From the NCBI GenBank assembly GCA_903813345.2, contig CAIIXF020000002.1:16498467-16562466 (forward strand): DNA of 64,000 nucleotides, read 5' to 3'. The notes beneath the pieces are model-generated. The model made no database searches. It was not told where the DNA came from and saw only the letters and a program-made list of their open reading frames with translations. The position numbers were made by a program, and so were the translations under genes. Numbering within the stretch: position 1 is the stretch's first letter; each line of letters begins with the position of its first letter. Below are positions 28,801 through 43,800 of this stretch, in pieces. The stretch is from Owenia fusiformis (Eukaryota > Annelida > Polychaeta > Sabellida > Oweniidae).

Positions 28801-31800
28801 TACCAATTCCATTTCTCCAGGGATTACTTTGCAATTTTAAAGCATGACCAGCATGCAGTTTTTCTGAGTGATGTGTTGAAATAATCAGGATTTCACCCAA
28901 GGTGGTCCTAATCTGAGTTAATCATGTAATTCATTGATTGAGATAAGTAATCATCCTGAACTGCTGTTTAGTTTGTACTACCTGATTTCGCGTTTGCATC
29001 TCATTCAAAATACTGTTGTAGACCATAGACCTTTCTTCAACATAATCATATTTATTTTTGAATTTATTATACTTTTTTCTATTTTATTATACAATATAGA
29101 GGGTTAAACTTAACAATAATGGTTGAACAAAATTTAATCTAATTATTTCAGTCATTTCCAAAAAAGCAATTATGGTATCATAAACCTTTTTGTGTATGTG
29201 TTTTTAAGCCCAAAATAAAAAGATAAAAAGTGAAATTTACCAAACACCTGACCTGTTTTGATGATGAAGGCAAAATCTGGCTTCAATGCTAAATAATCAC
29301 CATGCCAACTCGCATCTGTCTGTCATACTCACCTGTCTTTTAAAAGGGTATTTTGGGACTTGAAAGAATAAATATGAACAACAATCTATCAAAACCTTCA
29401 TTAACAATATTCTAGAAAGTTCAAATTATTTATCTCACAATTTGTTAGTTCCCATTTTACTAACTAGTGGAACTTATCAATGATATTTTCACCTGAAATA
29501 TAAACATATACATTGTATTAAGTGCTCTTATGTGGATTAAACATACCATTTGCATGAGTTCAGTGGTGGCGTCTACACTTCCATGATAGGTTATATGCAA
29601 AAATGAGAAAATAGAAAGATAAGTTCATTTTCAGTTTATTGCCTTCTAACAATATGACATATTTTCTAAAAAGAGAGACTGAACAAATGCCACCAGGTGT
29701 CATAAATAAACACAAAATCAAAATGATCTACTTTCTTATTTTGTAATGGTGTCACTGACTTCTCTAAAGTAATTGATAATACACAAGTTTTGACGAAAGT
29801 TGCAGATTTTATTTCAGCTTATATGTAACCATTCTTATGAATATAATGTTAGATGTCTCCTCTCCTTAACACCCCCATCCTTTCCTACAAATGCAACCCC
29901 CTCTTTTTATTATTTATTTTAGGTTACTACTACTTTATTTTCATGCATCAATACATATCACAAAAAGTGTCAATATTATTTCTAAAATGCCATTGGGTGA
30001 TCAGAAAGTATTGCTATCAAAAACTTTGAAACAAACATTGCCTTTATGGTAACTCCATAATGATCTCTAAATATATGATGAGCTATTTTAGTACAGATTT
30101 CAAACAACTAGATGCTTTCACCTTACAACCCCAAACCTAAATGCTGTTCTTTGTCTTCTATGTTGGACCCTGTTTCTCTAAAACTTTGAATGAAGTATTT
30201 GATATTCTTGCATTTATTAACAATTCAGAGTGTTCGCTGCATATCTGTGTACTCATTTTCTTGCTGTTCCACCTTTTTCCACCCTATTTTCCGTTTTGTA
30301 ACACAATCATCTTTGATTCTTTCTTGTGGGAATGAGCATGGAGGCATCTGTTTCAATCATTCCCAATGTTGCATTCATGGAAACATCTTGCTGAGAGACT
30401 TTTCACTTTTTCAAAACACACTTCTGGACCAGTCAATTTGTTGAACATGCCAAAATGTTTTGCACAAATTTAAAATATTGTTGGTGATATGGGTGATAAA
30501 GCCATTGTTAGTATCAGGTACAGTAGTCGTTTTAAGACATAGATCTGGGCATTTTATCTATGATAAAAAATTACAAATTTAGTACATAATGATCAATCCC
30601 TAAATTCAGATTTTCACAATGTTGGCCTGCTGCTGAAATTCACCACCTGAGCCAATGTTTAAAATAACCCCTAAAACATATTCATTTTGCTCAATTTCTC
30701 AATAAAATTTGAATAAACAACCGCAGCTTCACGATTTCTATACAATTTAGAGTGTCACCTATATGTTTGTTTACTTTATTCCTTGCTGGTTCCACTCCTT
30801 CCTCTTCTATTCTCCACTTTAAAATGTCTGCCATATTGTATTTTCTTCAGCAGCAGTTCCAACTGATAAGGCTCCAGTTGATAATATCCCAAAATGCTCT
30901 AGTTGAATATCAGACCTTCTGACCTTGAGGGATGTTTTTTGGATCAACTGATAACTCAGTTTCCAGGATTATTACATTTGGAGATGTTTCTAGGACATAA
31001 ACGGAAGCAATAAATGTATATATGGATACGATAGATTAGATTCGGGAGATGTATGATACACATCCTAAGATAAGTTTTGATAAACTTATTGATAGGCACT
31101 TTGAGGAGTACTCATTAATGAATGAAAATGAGTCATATTTTTCAGAATAATTCCAGGTACATATAAACATTTCGGAAACAGTATCTTGAACAAAAACTAA
31201 AAATTTTAGTACAGTACAAACTTAGTGCAGTATATAAACAATATTTATTGAATGTTTTGCAATTGAGGTGAGAGTTAGATCCAAAGAAATTATTTCAATC
31301 GATTGAGCATTCATTATATCTAATCGAGGAAATAACAAGATATTTATGTTGGAACTTTGAACATTGATAAAAGTAAAGCATTTATACTAAATAATTTCCC
31401 AATGGTTTATAAAAAGGAGAAAGGATTTTACTCCAATATGATTCAGCGATCTAAGACCTTCATCTTCCAGTAAGTATTCAACTTTTTGATCACCTTCATA
31501 AATGAAATTATACCAATGAGATCATTTAAAAATTATTGTTTAAATTTTTCAACAAGCGTAAGGAATATGACAGCCCAGGTTTTGTTTTATTGATATCCTT
31601 ACCCCTTCCTGTAAAATTAAAACCAATATAAGAACATTAAGTTCTGTTTATTTTCCTGAATATAATTTGTAATAACTTTTAGAAGTGAATACAGTAAAAC
31701 CTGTCTAATTTGAATGCTACTGTGATCAGCCAAAAGTGTTTCGAATTAGCAGGTGTTCACATTTGAGGAATATGTGAGTCAATGCAAGATGACAAATTTG

Positions 31801-34800
31801 GGACCAAGAAAAAGTGTTCACATTGAGAGGTGTTTGGATCCAAGAAGTGTTTGAATAAAAAGTTTCTCTGTACATTTAGAAATTTAAGCGATGTTGAAAG
31901 TTAATATATAATCATTTTATATCATTTTATATCATTTATTGACTATTCAGTGATGTCATAACTTATCTTCATTTCATTGGTCAGCCATTCTTCTCGATAA
32001 AAACCACTTAGATAATTTATTGTTTTGACGCCAATGATTTTAAATCTTAAGCTATAACCGTCAAACTGAACCCCCACCAATCATAATTACAGTTTATGTC
32101 AATATATCTATATATGGTATAAACACACAACATATAAGTGAATCAGATGTAAAGGAAACTCTGCTTGGCTTATCTTAATTTCGTGTCATTTTAAAATATT
32201 TTAAATATCTTGTGTCCTCAAATAATATATTATTGTACATCACTACATGGATTTACTTCAACTGAATAAACATCTATGGTATATATACAGAATATAATGA
32301 TGATGACAAATATTGAAGAATTTGAGTGCTAAAATGCTACTGTTTCAACGGTAAGTTTTTTCAAAGTAGTTAAATAGAGGTTAATTCTATTCATATTTCA
32401 TATATGTTTGGAGTATGGTTTTAAAACAACAAACTTTTGAAATTTCTAATGTTGTGGCTAGTTTTGTGTTGTGGGTCACACAGAATTCTCTGGTTTATTC
32501 TTTTTACTAGTCATGAGTGAACAAAAGACCCGAGTGCATGTTTAGATAAACACCATCTCAAAAGCTATATTAGTACATATATTATCATCTGCTGGTACCA
32601 CTACATACTGTAAGTTTTCATATATTTGCTCCTGTACATTGATATAAAGTCCTCCTATTGACCACTACTACTGGATTTCTGTAATAAGATTACATGAATT
32701 ATGTTAACATGTCTGCCAATGGGAGGAATATGTACCATTTACTTTAAATTACTAATTTTACTTGATGCATTACATGTTTTGTTTTGTTTCTATACTGAGA
32801 ATTTAGTAGAAATATGTGCTCTGCCATGATCAGGTAATCGTAATTATTTCTTATGTAAGATATACAGTTCTTGGAATTTTCTACTCCTTCGTAAAATATC
32901 TCTGGTTTTCCCTTTCCATGTGTTTCCTAAGTAAAATATGAAGTGATCTCTTTCTGTATCATTTAGAGTGTTTACTACATGTCAGTTTACTTTAATCCTT
33001 GTCAATTCCTTGATTTCCATGCTATTTCATGTTCTAAAACATAACTTTTATGATGTTTGACTCACTTGGGATGTTCTTGTATTAATTGGATGATGAACTT
33101 GTGGTATGTTCTGTTGGTCTGGTCCCTGCTGGTTTTATGGAAATAGCTTCCTGGAAATGTTATAATGGTCATGGTTTGAAGTGAAAAGTAGGCGAGAAGA
33201 GTGAAATTAGCAAGGAATAAAGTAAACAGATGTGTAGTCCCAACTCTAAAGTGTTGAGAAATCCCAGATATTTGGGTCATTCTTGAGAACACTGCAAAAT
33301 GTGTACAGTATATAGTAAAAAAAGGAGCCACAAAAAGTGTTCACTGTAACTACATTTTAACCAGGAGTCAATGTAAAATATATCTTGAAGTGGTGTTCAC
33401 TAAACACAGGTGTTCACTAGAGTCAGAGGTGTTCACTCAGACATGTTTTATTGTATAGAGATATATGGTGTAATAGAACATAATGGAGTGATTTGCCATG
33501 TCTACTGATCTATGTTCCCTGCTGTCTTTTGCTCATCTTCATTTTCCCTTTCCTTGTTGGAGGTTTCATAAGGAAATTGGGTTTAAATTCTAACATGTTG
33601 TTTGGTTGTGTACTTGTTTGAGTATCTGCTTGTTTGTTTGTTGATTGGCAGTTGGATGTCTCTTTTAGTTTGTCAACATTTCATGGAATATTATTTAGTC
33701 TGAAGTTCATTTGCAAACTCAAGCGTTTTGATTTTTCATTTTTAAATACAGCCTTATAATTTGTTTGCTATTTGTCATTAAGTACTTGGGCAACTGACAT
33801 CATGTCATATGTTGGAAATGAATTCTCTCATGTTTACATATTTAATAAAATAAATGACATCACCTAATGATAAACTTCCTCCCAAATTGTGCTTAGAGCC
33901 AAAAACAACCAGTTTAAAACTCCAAGCTATCAGCTATGAGATGTATCGCCATGGTTACCACATAAAGTACGTATTACATGTACTTTAAAACATATTGTAT
34001 TCTGTTAGTTGCCATGCATACGCTCATCTTATAGAAATGTAAATTTTGGGGTATATTCAGTTTCATTTAGTTCATAGACTTATTGTACTTTTGAAAGGGG
34101 AAGCTTGTAACCTAGTTATGCTGTGAGCTTTTGCTGATTTAAAACTGTATTAATGGTCAGTCGTCTCTGTACCTTAAGCCTGCAGCCTGAAATAGTTTAA
34201 ATAATTTGATTGAATCTTGAGGCAAAAGGTCATCTCAAAATTGCCAACATTAAAATTATATGTTATTAGGCATCATCAGCCTCTCAGATAATAACCCATT
34301 TTCCTCATAGTATTGGGTTTTTAGAATTACAGCATATAAAAAAGTACAATACAGCATTATTATTATTAGCCCATTTACATTGCTCAACTATTAAAGAAAA
34401 TGCTTGTAAAAATGGTACTTGGGGATAAAATATGATAACAATTGCTTTCGTAAATGAATGATTGAATTTGCAGTAATTTCACAACATTGTTATACTTCCT
34501 AGTTGTTTAAACACACTTATTTACACCAGAGAAGTGATTTGAACTTTTCAGATTTATCAGACTCCCTCTTTATCTAATGCTTACAAGGGAGCACTAGTAT
34601 TCTAAAAGATAGTACAGGCTGTGGATGAACTGGAACTACCCTTTTTCACATCATAAAACATTATTTTGCTTAAAATTCCATATCATTATTTCTAGTCAAT
34701 AGAATAGCTACAATTGAAAGTGGCCACGTCAAGGAAAAATCTAGTTAAGCCTACACGCCTTGATAAAATCTTTTAGTTATAAGTTCAAATTGAACTATTT

Positions 34801-37800
34801 GATAATATAAAGCGGATTCTTTATGAAATAGATATCAAACATTGATATAAAATTGAAAATTAGTTTTTAGATTTGGATGAAAGGGAAGTTCCAAATCAGA
34901 GATGGCCCCCTAATACCTTGTAAGTCCCCTACAAATATAACAATGTTAACTATAAACCAGCAGATGTGCTGCCCATTCTGAATGCTTCCAGAATACATGA
35001 AGTACCATTCATATCTTCAAAATTTTGAAAAATATAGCATTTTGGAAAAAATTTTGGTCTTTTGATGACAGTAAATATGCTGGCATTGAAAATATGATCT
35101 TTATGAGTGTGCTTAACATGACTTTCACACTTGTCAGTTTGTTTGCAAGAGTCTGTGTGAGTTGTGAATCATTAAAATCATTTATGAGATTATATTAGGG
35201 TTTGTCTTGTTTAATTAGAAAAATTGCAATTTTTAATAATAGTGTATTTCGGATGGAGGCTGGAATGTCAAAGAACTCTTGCTTACAGTAACATCTTCCT
35301 GTCTTGAGGTTCCATGTTGGACATAATTTTGAAATGGAACCTCGCGTAAAGAGAGGAATCAGCAAGGAACAAAGCTTATAACTATGAAGTTAGCATTCTA
35401 ACCTGTACAAAATGTCAGAGTAAAGGGAGAACTTGGCACAAGCAGATGTACATTTAGATGTACATATGTTGGAGGGTTCAATATTATAGACCAACATAAC
35501 CTAGGAAAATAATATCATGGTCATCAGGATTTAAACTTAACAATAGAGTGGATAAGAGTGGAATCAGCAAGGAATAAAACAAACAAACTAACAGTCAACA
35601 CTCTAATTTATATAAAAATGTAAGAAAATGTGCAGTTCATACAAGTATAATGGAGAAATAGGAAATAATAGATGTTGCCAGGAATGATTTTGAGGCGAGG
35701 CTGCCATAGCTGAGCTCAATTTATAAATAACAGTAATTTGCTATAAATTCAAGTGTAGAGTTTTTGCACAATCTAACCTCTGATAACAGGTTTTTATCGA
35801 GTGTTAATTGACATATATATTGATACCAGCGTTACCAGCCTGTGTAAGTTTAAATGTGCTTGTCACTTATTGTATTTTAAAATCAAAATGTCTTGTTTGA
35901 TCTTATTTAGTTTATGAAACACAAGTCTCTCCTTTGTGTTAAATTGTTAAATCTTTGGTAGGAGTGATGCCTATATTACACTTTTATCAAAGAGCTGCTG
36001 AATAAAAAATATAATCTGGGAATATTGACCCGCATTTTGATTTATCTTGACTGTTGAATCATGGGAAATGCTGTCCTCCCTTGTGCTCAATGAGTGATGA
36101 AGATGCTCTTATATACAGATAGACATAATATCATTCTCAATAGAACTAAGGCCCATCGAGGTTAAATATCTATTAAGCTGTAACATTTAGAAAAAACTAC
36201 CTCATAACTCTAAAATTGTAATAAAAAAGACAAATGAGAAAGTTCTCCTTTAAAGGTTTTTGGATGAGCAAGAAGTCCTGCCAATTTCATATTCATCATT
36301 TTAAGCCATGCCCTTTGCCATACATTACCTGAATTAGTAAACAATTTTTGGAATTATTGTGAAACTTACTTTGTTATCACATTTAATCAATAAAGGTGTT
36401 ACAAAGGTGTGATTCTAAAAACAGGAATCAAGGAAGTTTAGGTATATAAACAAAACACTGAGATGTTCCTTACTGGCTCGTCATTTAGTGTCAATCACTT
36501 GTATCCCCTTCCTTCTTTCTACATATAAATCTAGACATGCCCCCCTCCCCAACCCTTCCTCACACCTATGTTTACATTTACAAATAGATACCTCTCAATC
36601 TTACAATATATTTAGCACTATATTCATTCATATGCAGTGCTGTCTGATTGGTTTAATTCAAATTTATAAAATAATTGGTTCTAGTCAGAGTGCCATAGTG
36701 TACTGTGTAGCTGAAGTGCAAAGGGTAACACATGTGGCTAATTCAATATGAAACACTTGATAAATGTCAGCATCAGCATTTCCTCTTGAAACAAGTGCTT
36801 CTTGTAGAGGGCTTTCATAATTTTTACTAATTCACCCCAAAATAAACCACTAAAAACCATCTGTATTTATGGTCCCTGCTGAAAAATCATGAGGTCATAA
36901 TTGGAATCAAATATTTATTTAGAAACATAATTGACATAACCAGGATGTTGAAATGTACATATACAGTAGTTTGTCCTGAGCTGCAAAAAGTGAGATATTA
37001 GATGTTAACCCAAGCTTTAGAGAGAAATTAAAAGAAATGAACATTGTTGAAGAGTGATATTTTTATCAGGGGTAGACTGGTGGTGGCTTCAAATATAAAC
37101 TAATTTTTGTAAAAAACAATCACCTAACTGAAATAACATCATGCCTCTAATAGGCTCAAGTGGATATATTGATTATTCATTTGCCTCTTAGAGAATGACC
37201 TTGGATGCCTTTTTCTAGTTTAATGGTGTAGCCCTTTTTTGCCTGTCCCAATTTCTGAGGTTAGATATGAGTATTTACCATTAAGTGATCTAAGTAGAAA
37301 GATATGTTAAGAAAACTGCTTTAAGTCTTAGATTTTACCAGTTTTGACCAGAGTGTCTGAGAGTTTTACTTTAGAGAAGGAAGTTCTGTAGAGAAAGGGA
37401 TTAAGAATAATCTCTGGATAAATTATTAAGCAGACAGTCCAATGTGTTAAAAGATCAGAGTCTGAGATTGTATCAGAAATGTGACATGTCAGCGTAAAGG
37501 TAGGTGAATTATATGTACTATATCTTCATGTAGGCAATGTTTAGAAGAGAAAATATAATAGAATAGAAACGAAAATGTAAAGAGTTACTAAGGGATGTAG
37601 TTAACACTGAAATTATATAGATATAGGAAATTCTGACATTTTTCATAAGTGGAGAGAAATCGTAGAAAATATGCATGAATTTGGGGTATTATTATTGTGA
37701 GATCCGGAGCTTGTATTATCTCTTAAAACACAAGATAAAGAGAAGCTCTGCTAAATCAGAATTGTGTATCCATATGCATGTATTGTACTTCTAATTCAAG

Positions 37801-40800
37801 ATGTATGTTAATGTGGTCATGTCCTTAATCAGCTAAGTACCTCAGATCTGAAGGTGTAATGTAAATCAATAGGCTCTGTTCATTGTCTGCAATTTCACAC
37901 CATGATAAATCATGGCTTTCTATTAGATATTTCTTGATATTACTTTGGAAAACAGAAAGGTGTGATGAATATCAGAATGAGAATTTCATGAGTGTCAATC
38001 TTGGCTGTTATACCATTTTTTGGCTCACACAGTGAACCTGTGGGATTGAATAGGTGTCTGTCCATCCGTTTGTCTGTGCCCAGGGTCTGTCTTTTAGTTC
38101 TTACAAGGTTTTCCATACCTAGTCACTGACCATTCCTACCTGTATATCTGACTATACAGTAGAGATGTACTTTACAATTCACATTATTTGCTGAGAATCA
38201 TGCTAAAAAGCAAGTATAATTGTCCATGTAGCATTGATGATATGAAAAGTTATTCTTAATGTTGTAGTTATTAACATTCACAGTTAATAGCAAAAATGTG
38301 ACATCTGACCCAATGAGAGTGATACAACACTGTACTGCAATATACAGTACTATCATCATATGTGACCTGGGGTCAGCATAATTAGGTGGCTTCATTCATT
38401 GAATTAAAAGGTGTCACTACCCCATCAATAACCCCCCCCGCCCCCTCCATCCCAGCCTCCCATTTAGAGTCAGGGGTGGCAACGGGCTGAATGACTTCTC
38501 CCTTCGAGAGATGACGATAGCAGGACATTCACTTGTAAAAGGGATGGTGAATATTTCTGCTGTCACATGTTTTCATTCAGGAATGATTTGATTACTCTAA
38601 ATTACAGCTGATAAATGTATAATGTCAGCCAGACAAAACATGAAGATATTTCTATTTTAGTTTATCTCAATCTGTCCTGTCATGAGTATGCAATATATCA
38701 CCTGTTTTCAGAATTCTCCCATGGCCATAGCCTTTTTATTGCACTTTGAAAGAATGCTATATTGTCATCGGTTTGAGCTGATGGCCATGCTGGTGTTTTT
38801 AGCAAATTGGACTTGAAAAGAGAGGCTTGGGACAGAAGTTCATGATATTTATGAAGTTCAATCTGTGTTTTATGTTCATATTCAAAAATAAGTTTGTGAA
38901 GTACTGGAGGAAAAATAGAGGAAAATCAGCAAGGAAAAAAGTATTTGTATGTATATAGTACAGCTAGTTGTTGAGTTGATACTTACTCTAAATTGAGTAA
39001 ATCTGGTTGTTCATTCGAATCCCAAGAGAGAAAAACTTTTGAGGTAGGAACAAACAGAAGGTACAGTTTGACCTTGGTAGTCTTTATCTGGGATTTGGGC
39101 GATTTGCAAATTGATAAGCAAATATTTGAACAGATGTGAAAAAAGTCATTTTAGCTTAATAAATTGATTTCTACAAATGTATGAATCATACTAGAATTAT
39201 ACTTGAATTAATAATTTATACTGAATGATCTTACCCATAACTCTTGAAACATATCATGTGACACATTTCAACCAATTGGTTTAATAGATTCAAAGGATTT
39301 AGTTGCATTATTGGGGGGCATTGTGTATTTCCACGAATGAGATTGTACCTTTTACTTGCATCTATTTTCGGTTTAGTTTGTAATAGTTGTGGTTGAAAAA
39401 AGGAAATATGTGGTTTGACAAAGAAATCCTAACTTTATATAGGGAAGTGATTTATTGCTTAAATCACAAGAAATAGCTGCTGTCACATGGAAATAGGGAA
39501 GTTATTTGAATAAATCAGGTGAGACTTGATATTAAATTTGACATTTGGTGACAGTTCGTATTCTCATTATGTTTCATGGTCAAGTCCATCAAACAGACTG
39601 CTATATACTTTAAATTAACTTTATAAATAAAACACATTTGGGATGCAAGTAGTTTCACCACCAGGTGGCTACCTTAGGTGAGATGGTATGAAAGTAAATT
39701 GGTAAAGTTCATCTTAACTGGAGAAGATATATTTAAGATATATTTAGTGAAGATAGACATAGTGTTCAAAGATTCTAGGAAACACATGTTGTTTAACTTT
39801 TCATATAACTATTTTAAAAAACAAGAGATGGAAGGCAAAGTTTGAATGATGGAAAATAAATGTCAAGGTTAATTAAAATTGGAAATCACATTGACTGGTA
39901 TCTACTGTATGGGGGGGGGGGGGCAAGCACTACTGTTTGTCTAGTGTAGGAGAATGTCTGTCATCAGTCAACTACACCTGACCAATGTTCAAGATGAACC
40001 CTCCTCTAAACAAACATGATGATGATGATGTGGTACATCGACTATAAATCATTTATATTGATAAATTATGATTAATTAAATCAAATTAAATCAATTTTTG
40101 ATCAGCGGAAGTGAGCACATAAAATGATTCAAAATCAATTAATATTCTTTACATGTACAAAGCACTTTTTCAATTTTTACAGTTTGTTTTCATTTTGTTT
40201 GAAAAATTGATGTTTATTGCTTAACCTTTGACTCATTGTTCCTTATCTTTGTAAACACATGTGCAGTTTCAAGTTGTTTAATAAAAAATGGTTTATGGCT
40301 CTTACAAAATTGAACACACTGGAATACTTTTCATCTTAGGTAACAACAATTTCAAATCTACTAGCCATCCTGTATTTTTAATTTACCTGTCATACCTCAT
40401 CAAGTTACAAATGAATCATAATCGTGTACTTATTTGTTAAAAAGGTTATTAAAAACATATGACATATTTTACTGAAGGTTATATTATTCAGCTTTATTCA
40501 CTGGCATATTTCATCTTTAACCAACTGTAAAATAAAAACAAAATTATACAAAACTTCAAAAATATATTTGTCTCATGACCATAACCTAAAGCCATAACTA
40601 CAGGATAATGTGCATGAATTCAATATTTTTTTAACACATGAAGCTAATAAGAAAATAATCTACCCAATACTCTTTCAGTTTGTATTGGGGGTTGAGTGTA
40701 ATATTAGTACACAGTAGTTCAGACATCTAGTATGAGTCATGTGAGATTGGAGATTAAACAATGTAAAATCTTGGATTAGGTTACTATAAGTTATGTTTCT

Positions 40801-43800
40801 TTGGCCAGGACCAGATGAACAGAGGTAAGTAGAATTGTGAGATTCAAACTCCACTCTTGAAAAAATTGAATTGATGTCTCAGATTCAAGGTCTTGCCATT
40901 AGCAGTGTTATAGTCTCCAACTGGACAGTGTTGAGCATTCACCAGCTGGTGTTCAGTAGTTGGTGTTTGCAGTTTGGTGTTTGCTGGTTAGCAGTTGGCA
41001 TCTGTAACAAATGGCAGGTGGTGGCATTTTACATTAGTGATTTGTCTTACTGTTGGTGTCATGAAGTTTGATATACGATGTCGATGTCTTGTTATCATTC
41101 TGTTGATTCGCTATGTCATGTTATTGGTGTCATGATGTCAATTTTAAGATTGTTCTGTTTATGTTCTAAGGTGAGGTTGATGCATTCCTGGGTGCCATTG
41201 CAGATCTGTTTCCATGCACATATATACAAATATATACATATATACACATATATGTATCGAATAAGACAAATCTATTACATTTTTCTGATGGGCTGGCAGA
41301 CCCATGTCATGTTATACACACATATACAGTTTGGAACAAAAATAATGACATATAGATTTGCTGAAGTGAGGATTTCCCATGTTAAAAATGTAATTATACA
41401 AATTTTAGGGATATGTATCAAGACAATATTTGAGACTATAGAGCTTTCAAAACACCATGGTTTTGATATGGTGATACAAAATCCACCTGTCATTTATTTT
41501 GTTCCAAACTATGTTTTTATTGACTAATGAATGAATTTTAATGAATTTCATGTTGGCCACTACAGTATACATTATACAAAACATAAAACTAAGATTTTAG
41601 ACGAAACTTGCTCCATCTTCATCAACCAGTGATGTAGAGTGCAAACTGGGATTATCATATATAATAGTATATTTATCCAAGATATAAATAAGTTATGAAG
41701 GACTTAAAGTGTAAGACTAAGCAAGGATAATGTTGACATATATGCTAAAATCCTTGTTTACTTATGTAACGGAGTGATTTTCATGTTGTATTTTATAATT
41801 AATATCTTATACTTTTACTTTGTTTTTACTTTGTAAATTAATTAATGGAAACATGATACAAAAAGCATTTAGATAAACAACAGGTCATATAGTACACCTG
41901 GGATATCTCTGGTCAGTTTCTCACATTAAATATGCAATCATTACAATTGTTCAGAGCATCTTCAGACTTACAAATGTTTCTTTAATTTACATTTAATTTA
42001 CATTTCTATATCTTGGATTCTAATTAGGATTTGAAGCAGTCTTCCTATTGTTAAACTTTTTACATAACAGATTTGAAGTGATCATGTGATGTCTGGTTTT
42101 GAAGAATATACTATATGCCATGTGAGATTTGGGACACTTTCGGCCTAGACTTCAAAAAGACATAACTAGATTTAGCAGTAGCTTAGAAGTGAAAACAAGT
42201 GAAATAAATAAAAGATAGAAATTAAAACATCACACTTTTGTGTACAATTAATATAAAGAAAGCCCGGTCATATTTTGGTGGAGCTGCCTGAGGTTTAACA
42301 ACAATGGATTTATCAATATTGGACAAATTCCATGGAAAATCAGAAGAAAACGTTATTATTTGGTTAAACACTATTGACACATTCGCAAATTTAAAGAACT
42401 GGAACCAACAAAGAAAATGTAGTTTAATCCCACTTTTAGTCAAAGGAGAAGCAGCAAAATACTTTGAACAATTAGAGGAAAATACAAAGAACGACTGGGA
42501 GGAATTGACGGAAGCACTTAAAGAAAGGTTCCCACCCAAACAATCGGAAAGATGGGAGTTGTTGGATAAATTGGATACTCTCAAACAAAATGATATGTCT
42601 GTGGATGAATTCCACAGCAAGCTCATGTATTATACCAGCAGACTAAAAAAGGATGCTGAGGATGTTAAAGAACTCTTTGTCCAAGGATTGAATACATCTA
42701 CAAAGAACTTTGTAAGGCTCAAAGAACCTGAAAATTTAGAACAAGCTGTTAAGTTCGCAAGGATTCATAGCAACATGCCCCAAGATTCAGCGCCAGAGAT
42801 GTTAGCAGCCTCGATTAAAATTCTCACGGATAAAGTTGATAAGCTATCCGTTGCTGCAGTCACAGTCGATGCCATGGGTCAACGCTATGCCAACAATAAC
42901 CAGTTTCCAGTGCAACAAAGTGCCCAAAGACAGCAGAACCAGTATCAACCGCAGAATCAGTACCAACCGCAAAAGCAGTATCAACCGCAGAATCCGTTTC
43001 AACAACAGAACCAATTTCCTGGGAATCAACAGTTTACGCAACAACAGAAACGGTATCCCCAACATGACCAACAATTTATGCAGCAAAATTCATCAAGCAG
43101 AAACCAGTGTGAGAGGTGCGGTAAGTCAAACCACCTTTCATTAAATTGTTATGCTAGGTTTAAGCAGTGCTTTCAGTGTGGTCGCGGTGGGCATTATTCG
43201 TATATGTGTCGAAACGTTGCTAAATGAGGACTCGCGCCTGTTCCTCATAGGGATGGGCACCTTGAAACTAAAGTTGACAATCAAAAGTTTAAACAAGTGA
43301 AAAGTGATAGTGGCAAGGTGGCCATCCCTGCAGTTCAATCAGTCAAGGTTAATTTGCAAAGATCAGTTTCAAACATAATTATTCATACAAACATAGTTGA
43401 CAATAATATCAAAGCCTTGGTAGATACTGGTGCAGAACAATCCTGTATGAGATTAGCACTCTATGAAAAATTGAACTTGCACAAGAAATGTCCTATCAGT
43501 CCAACTAATATTGAGTTATATGGGGCTGGGGGAGAAGCGCACAAGCTAGAAGTACTGGGTGTGGCAAATGTTCCTCTAAAATTTGAAGATATTGAATATG
43601 TTCAACCAATGCATATCCTCAAAAGTGCAAATCATGATGTAATTTTAGGTGAGGACTTTTTCTCACAAAGTAAAGCACTCATAGACTTCACACAAAAAGT
43701 TGTCATTTTACAAAAGGGAGATCCTACTAAACATAGTACATATACTACTAATGAACCAAGACTAACAGCATGTGTAAATAATGTAGCTATTGGTAGTGAA

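Larger units (their letters stand above)
27628..41764. other. Long Shroom intron, part upstream of the retrotransposon
   Basis: About 14 kb of AT-rich intron. It contains many dispersed AAGGAATAAAGTAA repeats (30215-30300, 30740-30832, 32940-33035, 33187-33290, 35335-35440, 35543-35660, 38890-38960), pogo-like elements (31690-31872, 33304-33455), a CTCF-like motif in a diverged repeat (39635-39690), a 13-G run (39911-39923) and a TIR element (41325-41513). No coding exon recognised. Confidence 0.6.

Noticed and set aside
41078-41527. 149-residue open frame on the + strand and a smaller one opposite
   Set aside because: It overlaps a TIR element and AT microsatellite-like sequence; composition is random and no family is recognised.
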